Shown in pieces: positions 14,705 to 19,087 of a stretch of DNA of 19,087 nt (positions are counted from its first letter, which is position 1; every line of letters begins with the position of its first letter). Origin of the DNA: DATIVK01 sp035465955 (lineage in GTDB: Bacteria > Myxococcota > Myxococcia > Myxococcales > Anaeromyxobacteraceae); NCBI GenBank assembly GCA_035465955.1, contig DATIVK010000160.1, forward strand, positions 1-19,087. The letters are read 5' to 3'. Under the pieces are notes generated by a model, which saw only the letters and a list, made by a program, of their open reading frames with translations, searched no databases and was not told the DNA's origin. The position numbers and the translations under genes were made by a program.

Positions 14705-15475
14705 ATGAGATTCGCGTTCGCCATCGCCCTCGCCGCCGCGCTGCCGGCGCTCGCACACGCCGAGGCTGGCGCCGTCGACTGGGAGAAGAAGGTCCTGAAG
14801 TGCACCGGCGCGGGTGCCGCCAACCTGCGCGCCGCGCAGGGCAACCCGGCGGTCGCGCGGATCGGCGCCGAGCGGGCGGCCAAGCTCGACGCCGTCCGCA
14901 ACTGCATGGAGGCGATCAAGGGCGTCACGCTCCAGCAGGGGCAGACGGTCGGCAACGCGCTCGACGCGGACAAGGCCCTCGCGGGCAGGGTCCAGGGGCT
15001 CGTCAAGGGCTACAAGGTCGTGGACAAGCGCTACTTCGAGGACGGCGGCGTCGAGCTGGACGTCGAGGTCCCGATGGCGGGAGTCCTCTCCGACGCGCTG
15101 CTCCCGAAGGGCGAGACGAAGGCGGCCCCGGCGGCCGGGGAGCCGGCGGGCACCTGCCTCGTCGTCGACGCGCGGGGACGCAAGGTCACGAAGGCGATGG
15201 CGCCCCGGGTCATCGACGAGAGCGGCGCGGAGATCTACGGCCCCTCCATGTTGAACGAGGCGGCCCGGAAGCTCGGCGGCGGCGCGCTCTACGCGAAGAG
15301 CCTCGAGGCGGCGAAGAAGGAGCAGGCGGCCCGCATCGGCGAAAAGCCGGTCACGGTCCGCGCGGTCGGCGTCGACGGCGCCGACGTGGTCATCTCGGTC
15401 GCCGACGCGGCGGCGCTCAAGGGCAAGAACCTCGGCTTCCTCGCCGAGGGTCGGGTCCTCATCCTCACCGACTAA
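14705..15475 (+). CDS. Secreted LPP20-like envelope protein
   Basis: 256 residues. The ATG at 14705 has a strong Shine-Dalgarno sequence (GGAGGGAG, 14693-14700) and opens a signal peptide (MRFAFAIALAAALPALAHA). The mature protein has an LPP20/FlgT_N-like domain (about 25-125), with the characteristic Ala-rich helix containing AKLDAVRNCMEAIKGV and a following strand pair ending in GGVELDVEVPM. A second domain (about 148-256) begins TCLVVDARGRKVTKAMAPRV and ends GRVLILTD. Despite the family name there is no lipobox Cys after the signal peptide, so it is probably a soluble periplasmic or outer-membrane-associated protein. It heads a three-gene operon (13 bp, then 2 bp gaps) with FlgT-like and FecR proteins. 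The molecular function is unknown; relatives are often hypothetical. Confidence 0.77.
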   Translation: MRFAFAIALAAALPALAHAEAGAVDWEKKVLKCTGAGAANLRAAQGNPAVARIGAERAAKLDAVRNCMEAIKGVTLQQGQTVGNALDADKALAGRVQGLVKGYKVVDKRYFEDGGVELDVEVPMAGVLSDALLPKGETKAAPAAGEPAGTCLVVDARGRKVTKAMAPRVIDESGAEIYGPSMLNEAARKLGGGALYAKSLEAAKKEQAARIGEKPVTVRAVGVDGADVVISVADAAALKGKNLGFLAEGRVLILTD

Positions 15476-15488
15476 GGGGGAACGGCAC

Positions 15489-16652
15489 ATGAAGCCCACC
15501 ATCGCCATCGCGCTGCTGGCGCTCGCCGCGCCCGCGGCGGCCGCCGAGGAGCTCAAGGTCACGGAGGCCACCGGCGAGGCGGCCCTCGTCGGCGACCCGG
15601 GGGCGGCGAAGGCCGCCGCGCGGGACGACGCCATGCGCAACTGCGTCCAGCAGGTCGCGACGACGGTCGTCACCGCCGCGACGGAGACCGACCAGGCGCA
15701 GCTGCTCTCCGACAGGATCTACGCGCACTCGCAGGGCTACATCCGGAAGTTCGACGTGCTCGAGGAGAAGCAGGACGGGTCGGCCTGGACCGTGAAGGCC
15801 CGCTGCGAGGTGGCCGAGGGGAAGCTCGACGAGGACATGATGGCGTTCGGCATCGCGTACCGGCGCGAGGGGATGCCGCGGATCATGGTCATGATCGCCG
15901 AGCAGGCGATCAACGCCTCGGAGGCGACCGGCTGGTGGCAGGGCGGCGGCAACGCCGCGGATCTCCGGGTCATGGAGAACTCCTTCATGGACCGGATGTC
16001 GAAGTCGGGCTTCACCTTCGTCGACCCCGAGGTGCTCGAGGGCAAGATCAAGCTCGAGGTGATCGGCGCGGACCCGAACGCGCAGCAGGCGCGCCAGATC
16101 GGCCAGCTCGCCCGGGCCGAGATCGTCATCGTGGGCCGGGCCATCGCGAAGCCGCTCGGCACCATCGCGCTCGACAACGGCACCTTCTACTCCGCGGTCG
16201 CGAACATCTCGGCGCGCGCGGTGGAGACCGCCACCGGCCGCGTCCTCGCCTCCGCCGAGTTCACGGGGAAGGCGGGGAAGGGGTTCGAGCAGACGACGGC
16301 CGGGCGGAACGCGCTCTCCGAGGGCGGCCGGCAGCTCGCCGGCGACCTCTTCGCGAAGATCGGGAAGGTCTGGGCGGGGAAGCAGTCCGGGACCCGGGCG
16401 GTCGAGCTGGTCGTCAAGGGGACGGACGACTTCGCGAAGGTCTCGGCCTTCCAGACGGCGCTCGTCAACGGCGTGAAGGGCGTGAAGGGCGTCGAGATGC
16501 GCAACATGGACGACGGCCGCGCCGAGCTGGAGGTCACGCTGGCCGGGACCTCGGCCGCGTTCGCCTCGGAGATCGCCGGGAAGCGGCTCGCCGGCTTCGC
16601 CGTCAAGGTGAAGAAGGTGACGCAGGGGACCGTCGAGGTGGAGATCAAGTAG
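15489..16652 (+). CDS. Secreted FlgT-like protein
   Basis: 387 residues. The ATG at 15489 follows AGGGGG (15475-15480), which touches the previous stop. The signal peptide is MKPTIAIALLALAAPAAAA. Three regions resemble flagellar assembly protein T. An N-terminal LPP20-like domain (about 22-118) contains AAKAAARDDAMRNCVQQVA and a terminal strand WTVKARCEV. A middle Rossmann-like/CsgG-like domain (about 130-265) contains RIMVMIAEQ and RAEIVIVGRAIAK. A C-terminal alpha/beta domain (about 295-387) completes the protein. FlgT in Vibrio builds the H-ring around the flagellar basal body. No flagellar gene is seen here, so an envelope role outside the flagellum is more likely. The N-terminal domain is paralogous to that of the upstream gene. 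A 9-bp tandem repeat near 16470-16488 encodes VKGVKG. Confidence 0.78.
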   Translation: MKPTIAIALLALAAPAAAAEELKVTEATGEAALVGDPGAAKAAARDDAMRNCVQQVATTVVTAATETDQAQLLSDRIYAHSQGYIRKFDVLEEKQDGSAWTVKARCEVAEGKLDEDMMAFGIAYRREGMPRIMVMIAEQAINASEATGWWQGGGNAADLRVMENSFMDRMSKSGFTFVDPEVLEGKIKLEVIGADPNAQQARQIGQLARAEIVIVGRAIAKPLGTIALDNGTFYSAVANISARAVETATGRVLASAEFTGKAGKGFEQTTAGRNALSEGGRQLAGDLFAKIGKVWAGKQSGTRAVELVVKGTDDFAKVSAFQTALVNGVKGVKGVEMRNMDDGRAELEVTLAGTSAAFASEIAGKRLAGFAVKVKKVTQGTVEVEIK

Positions 16653-16654
16653 CC

Positions 16655-17455
16655 ATGCGCTCCCGCCTGACGTTCGTCGCGCTCGCCGCAGCCTTCCTCG
16701 GGTTGGCCGCGGCGACCGCCACGGCAGCCTCCGCGCCGGCTCCCGCCGGCTCGGTCTCCTTCCTCGCCGGGCAGGCGCAGCGCGTGGCCGGCGGCAGGAC
16801 GACGCCGCTCGCCGTCGGCGCCCCCGTCTTCGCCGGCGACGTCATCGAGACGCAGAAGCGCACGCGGCTCGAGATCAAGCTGGCCGACCAGAGCGTGCTG
16901 CGGCTCGGTCCGGCCGCCCGGGTCGACCTCTCGGCGGCCTCGTTCGGCCGCAGCGTGGAGGAGCGCCAGGTCTCCGCGAAGCTGCGGGTCGGGAACGTCT
17001 GGGCGAAGGTCGCCAAGACGGTCGGCGGCGAGTCGCGCTTCGAGGTGAAGACCGAGAATGCGGTGGCCGGCGTGCGCGGGACGACGTTCCGCGTGGACGC
17101 GGCGCGGGACCGCTCGGTCGTCGTGAAGGTCTACAACGGCACCGTCGCGGTCGCCGGCAGCCGCGTCCCGCGCCCCGTGCACGGGGACGACGGCGACGTC
17201 GAGCCGGCCCGCACCGACGCGACCGGGAAGGTCGCCGCCGCCGGGACCACGGCGGCCGAGCCCGCGAAGAAGGTCCGAAAGCAGATCGCCGGCCCGAAGC
17301 AGGTCACGAAGGAGCAGTGGGAGAAGATCGTGACCGCGATGATGGCCGTCCGGGTCTCCGCCGACGGGACCGCCTCCGAGCCCGAGACGTTCGCCCTCGC
17401 CGGCCAGCAGGACGAGTGGGAGGAGTGGAACCGGGCGCGGGATTCGGTCGAGTAG
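16655..17455 (+). CDS. Periplasmic FecR-domain protein
   Basis: 266 residues, starting at an ATG 2 bp after the FlgT-like stop (GAGGTGGAG upstream). The signal peptide is about residues 1-26 (MRSRLTFVALAAAFLGLAAA...). The FecR domain covers about 30-170. It opens with GSVSFLAGQAQR, contains ADQSVLRLGPAARVDL, and carries the family hallmark AVAGVRGTTFRV. An Ala/Pro/Lys linker follows, then a short C-terminal motif KEQWEKIVTAMMAVRV ... DEWEEWNRARD. The protein is secreted rather than fused to an inner-membrane anti-sigma domain, and no FecI-like sigma factor is adjacent. It is therefore probably a structural or ligand-binding envelope protein acting with the two upstream gene products. The stop codon is 1 bp from the stop of the convergent toxin gene. 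Confidence 0.85.
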   Translation: MRSRLTFVALAAAFLGLAAATATAASAPAPAGSVSFLAGQAQRVAGGRTTPLAVGAPVFAGDVIETQKRTRLEIKLADQSVLRLGPAARVDLSAASFGRSVEERQVSAKLRVGNVWAKVAKTVGGESRFEVKTENAVAGVRGTTFRVDAARDRSVVVKVYNGTVAVAGSRVPRPVHGDDGDVEPARTDATGKVAAAGTTAAEPAKKVRKQIAGPKQVTKEQWEKIVTAMMAVRVSADGTASEPETFALAGQQDEWEEWNRARDSVE

Positions 17456-17456
17456 C

Positions 17457-17738
17457 CTACTCGAAGAGCTCTGCGTGCGACCCGAGCCGGACGAGCTGCA
17501 GGACGTCCGGCTCGGCCTTTCTGTAGATCATCACCAGATCTGGACGCAGGTGGCAGTCGCGGTGGTCGTTCCATTCACCGCTCAACGGGTGGTCCCGATT
17601 CGCTGCCGGCAGCGGCTCGTCCGAGGCCAGCAGGGCGACCACGCCGGCGAGGATGGCGTCGAGCCGCTTCCCGTGCCTGCCGGCCTTCTCGCGCTTGTAG
17701 TCGCGCTTGAACGCGGTGGTCCGCTCAATCGTCCGCAT
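17457..17738 (-). CDS. yafQ: YafQ-type mRNA interferase toxin
   Basis: 93 residues, the usual size of YafQ. By the published E. coli numbering, the expected active-site residues are all here: His50 (NRDHPL), His63 (DCHLRPD), Asp67 and His87 (GSHAELF), with the C-terminal Phe at 92 in place of 91. The Trp68 position is Leu. The N-terminal FKRDYKR motif is typical. YafQ binds the ribosome and cuts mRNA at in-frame codons; the antitoxin blocks it. The start codon lies inside the antitoxin gene (14-bp overlap), which ensures coupled translation. The last codons on this strand also form a perfect hairpin that reads as a terminator for the opposite strand. Confidence 0.92.
   Translation of the reverse strand: MRTIERTTAFKRDYKREKAGRHGKRLDAILAGVVALLASDEPLPAANRDHPLSGEWNDHRDCHLRPDLVMIYRKAEPDVLQLVRLGSHAELFE
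17482..17520 (+). terminator. Intrinsic-terminator-like hairpin for the FecR operon, inside the toxin gene
   Basis: CCGAGCCGGACG (17482-17493) and CGTCCGGCTCGG (17504-17515) form a perfect 12-bp stem with a 10-nt loop, followed on the + strand by CCTTTCTG. It begins 27 bp past the stop of the FecR gene. The same bases encode the EPDVLQLVRLG segment of the toxin on the minus strand. The T-run is short, so termination may be partial. Confidence 0.6.
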
Positions 17739-17988
17739 TCAGGTCCGCCATGAGCTCGGACACCGTCCCTGCGGAGCGGAGCTTACCCTTGCGGGCCTCG
17801 GTCATCGCCGCGCGGGTGCTCGCGTTGGGAACCTTCACCTCGAACGGGAGCGCCTTCTCCGCCGCCACGCGTGTGAGGAGCACGCGCACGGCGTCCGAGA
17901 CGGAGAGTCCCATCGCCGCGAGGGCCTTCTCCGCCCGCGCCTTCACCTTGCCGTCCAACCGCACGTGGACCATCGTCGTGGTAGCCAT
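17725..17988 (-). CDS. dinJ: DinJ/RelB-family antitoxin
   Basis: 87 residues from the ATG at 17988. This start is chosen because the ribbon-helix-helix strand follows directly (ATTTMVHVRLDGKVKARAEKAL) and because the predicted promoter lies just upstream. The N-terminal half is the DNA-binding ribbon-helix-helix fold (MGLSVSDAVRVLLTRVA). The motif LPFEVKVPNA after it is the DinJ signature, and the flexible C-terminal part neutralises the toxin. It is encoded first, overlapping yafQ by 14 bp, as is usual. It probably represses its own promoter through the TACA-N-TGTA palindrome. Confidence 0.92.
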   Translation of the reverse strand: MATTTMVHVRLDGKVKARAEKALAAMGLSVSDAVRVLLTRVAAEKALPFEVKVPNASTRAAMTEARKGKLRSAGTVSELMADLNADD

Positions 17989-17992
17989 GCGA

Positions 17993-18024
17993 TACATTGT
18001 AACTCTGGGGACGAGGCGCGGCAA
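17993..18024 (-). promoter_or_regulatory. dinJ-yafQ promoter with overlapping operator palindrome
   Basis: Read on the minus strand, the -35 box is TTGCCG (18024-18019, 4 of 6) and the -10 is TACAAT (18001-17996, 5 of 6), with a 17-bp spacer. The 9-bp palindrome TACA-t-TGTA (17993-18001) covers the -10 box and is the best candidate for the antitoxin operator. The -10 ends 7 bp before the ATG, so transcription would start at or within a few bases of the start codon. Confidence 0.6.
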
Positions 18025-18040
18025 CGCGGCGACCGCTCGC

Positions 18041-18074
18041 TCCCTCACCCTGGCCTCTCCCTCGATGAGAGGGG
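18041..18074 (+). repeat. Small palindromic intergenic repeat, copy 1
   Basis: Copy 1 has the form TCCCTCACCCTGGCC followed by a hairpin with arms CCTCTC (18054-18059) and GAGAGG (18067-18072). It resembles the pyrimidine-rich CCCTCACCCTGACCCTCTCCC elements found between genes in many G/C-rich bacteria. The 18003-18164 gap holds two such copies and no gene. Confidence 0.5.
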
Positions 18075-18116
18075 ACGTTGCCAGGGGCAGCCGTCTCAAC
18101 AGTTCTGGGATCCCGC

Positions 18117-18148
18117 TCTCTCGCCCTGACCCTCGATGAGGGAGAGGG
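18117..18148 (+). repeat. Small palindromic intergenic repeat, copy 2
   Basis: Copy 2 is a diverged direct copy of the element 76 bp upstream. It shares CGCCCTGACC/CACCCTGGCC and CTCGATGAG, with hairpin arms CCCTC (18130-18134) and GAGGG (18138-18142). It lies immediately upstream of the tRNA promoter. Confidence 0.5.
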
Positions 18149-18164
18149 AACTGAGCAAAGACCG

Positions 18165-18200
18165 TTGACTCTGCCCGTGGGCGCGCTCTATAAACGCGCC
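18165..18200 (+). promoter_or_regulatory. Strong promoter of tRNA-Val (and probably thrS)
   Basis: The -35 box TTGACT (18165-18170, 5 of 6) and -10 box TATAAA (18189-18194, 5 of 6) are separated by 18 bp. The discriminator after the -10 is all G/C (CGCGCC), typical of stable-RNA promoters under stringent control. A perfect 6-bp inverted repeat, GGCGCG (18180-18185) and CGCGCC (18195-18200), brackets the -10 box. Start of transcription is expected near 18201, about 15 nt before the mature tRNA. Confidence 0.75.
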
Positions 18201-18215
18201 TCGCTTCTGCAGCGC

Positions 18216-18287
<72 letters not shown>

Positions 18288-18323
18288 CAATCCAATGGTT
18301 TCGCGGGGTTCTCCCGCTGAACG

Positions 18324-18350
18324 GGCCAGCCCTCCAAGGCTGGCCTTTTT
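18324..18350 (+). terminator. Intrinsic terminator between tRNA-Val and thrS
   Basis: GGCCAGCC (18324-18331) and GGCTGGCC (18338-18345) form a perfect 8-bp stem with a 6-nt loop, followed by TTTTT (18346-18350). It ends the tRNA transcript 37 bp past the mature 3' end. A smaller hairpin (GCGGG 18303-18307, CCCGC 18313-18317) sits just before it. No convincing promoter lies between this terminator and the thrS ATG. Confidence 0.87.
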
Positions 18351-18375
18351 CCTTTCCGAGGGGTACCAAACCGCC

Positions 18376-19087
18376 ATGTCCGACATCGTCAAGGTGACCC
18401 TCCCCGACGGCAGCCAGAAGGAGGCCGCCCGCGGGACGCGCGTCGCCGACTTCGTGAAGGAGAAGATCGGCCCCGGCCTCGCCAAGGCGGCCGTCTTCGC
18501 GAAGCTCGACGGCCAGCCCGTCGACCTCTCCCGCGCGATCGACGGCGACGCGAAGCTCGAGGTCTTCACGACGAAGGCGCCGGAGGCGCTGGAGGTCGCG
18601 CGCCACGACGCCGCCCACGTGATGGCGAGCGTCGTGCAGAAGCTCTACCCGGGGACGCAGGTCACCATCGGCCCCGCCGTCGAGGACGGCTTCTACTACG
18701 ACTTCGCGCGCGAGACGCCGTTCACGCCGGAGGATCTCGAGCGGATCGAGAAGGCGACGAACGTGGCGATCAAGGCCGACATGCCCTTCGTCCGGTCGGA
18801 GGTCTCGGCGGACGAGGCGCTCGCGCTCTTCGAGGGGCTCGGCGAGAAGTACAAGGTCGAGATCATCCACGACATCGTGGCGAAGGGGGCGAAGTCGCTC
18901 ACCCTCTACCGGCACGGTGACTGGGTCGACTTCTGCCTCGGGCCGCACGGGCCGTCGACCGGGCGCATCGGCGTCGTGAAGCTCCTGAGCGTGGCGGGCG
19001 CGTACTGGCGCGGCGACTCGCGCAACGCGATGCTCCAGCGGATCTACGGGACCGCCTTCTTCGACAAGAAGGCGCTCGACGAGCACC
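18376..19087 (+). CDS. thrS: Threonyl-tRNA synthetase (3' end outside window)
   Basis: An open frame from the ATG at 18376 to the end of the window, 237 whole codons. It begins with a TGS domain (about 4-66, VKVTLPDGSQKEA), then the tRNA-SAD editing domain. The editing-site residues are present: His77 and His81 in HDAAH, and Cys187 and His191 in DFCLGPHGPSTG, matching the spacing of the E. coli enzyme (73/77/182/186). VEDGFYYDF is a further hallmark. The catalytic and anticodon-binding domains lie beyond the window. The enzyme charges tRNA-Thr and removes mis-attached serine. A GAGGGG at 18358-18363 is about 12 nt from the ATG. Expression probably depends on read-through of the terminator 25 bp upstream or on autoregulation of the leader. 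Confidence 0.97.
   Translation, partial: MSDIVKVTLPDGSQKEAARGTRVADFVKEKIGPGLAKAAVFAKLDGQPVDLSRAIDGDAKLEVFTTKAPEALEVARHDAAHVMASVVQKLYPGTQVTIGPAVEDGFYYDFARETPFTPEDLERIEKATNVAIKADMPFVRSEVSADEALALFEGLGEKYKVEIIHDIVAKGAKSLTLYRHGDWVDFCLGPHGPSTGRIGVVKLLSVAGAYWRGDSRNAMLQRIYGTAFFDKKALDEH

Noticed and set aside
16470..16488. 9-bp tandem repeat in the FlgT-like gene
   Set aside because: Only two units (encoding VKGVKG) and in frame; too short to suggest phase variation or a functional repeat.

Overview
The window is very GC-rich, densely coded DNA, with GTG/TTG starts, 4-bp GTGA gene overlaps and strong G/C third-position bias. Two secreted proteins end in MYXO-CTERM-like tails, there is a DUF4388-type response regulator, and degenerate-GGDEF, FecR and LPP20/FlgT-like proteins are present. 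Together these suggest a member of the Myxococcota, possibly an Anaeromyxobacter-like organism. The organism is an inference from style and family content; no marker gene was compared.

Region 1 (1-3413, + strand) is a signalling operon. It holds the end of a receiver + degenerate GGDEF response regulator, an overlapping membrane histidine kinase, and a membrane-anchored FecR-like protein fused to an Ig-like domain.

Region 2 (about 3429-12738, + strand) is a probable four-gene operon for cell-surface proteins behind a recognisable sigma-70-type promoter. Its products are a secreted beta-propeller protein with a C-terminal sorting tail, a secreted Ig-like repeat protein, a 1146-residue SdrD/Ig/outer-membrane beta-barrel protein, and a secreted FG-GAP-like protein with a classic Cys-Gly / membrane helix / Arg tail. 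The gene overlaps and gaps (36 bp, 4-bp overlap, 2 bp) argue for co-expression. This is the best candidate for an undescribed envelope system.

Region 3 (12731-14514) has a receiver + DUF4388 regulator on the minus strand, convergent with region 2. A small VOC-fold protein is divergent from it across 44 bp.

Region 4 (14515-17520) is a second envelope operon: an LPP20-like secreted protein, a FlgT-like secreted protein and a FecR-domain protein. A CRP-like palindrome and an extended -10 promoter precede it. The transcript appears to end at a perfect 12-bp hairpin embedded in the 3' end of the opposing toxin gene.

Region 5 (17457-18024, minus strand) is a DinJ/YafQ-type toxin-antitoxin pair whose promoter, operator and start codon are so close that the antitoxin mRNA may be leaderless.

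Region 6 (18025-19087) holds two copies of a small G/C-rich palindromic repeat, a strong promoter, tRNA-Val(GAC), an intrinsic terminator and the 5' part of thrS, which runs off the window.
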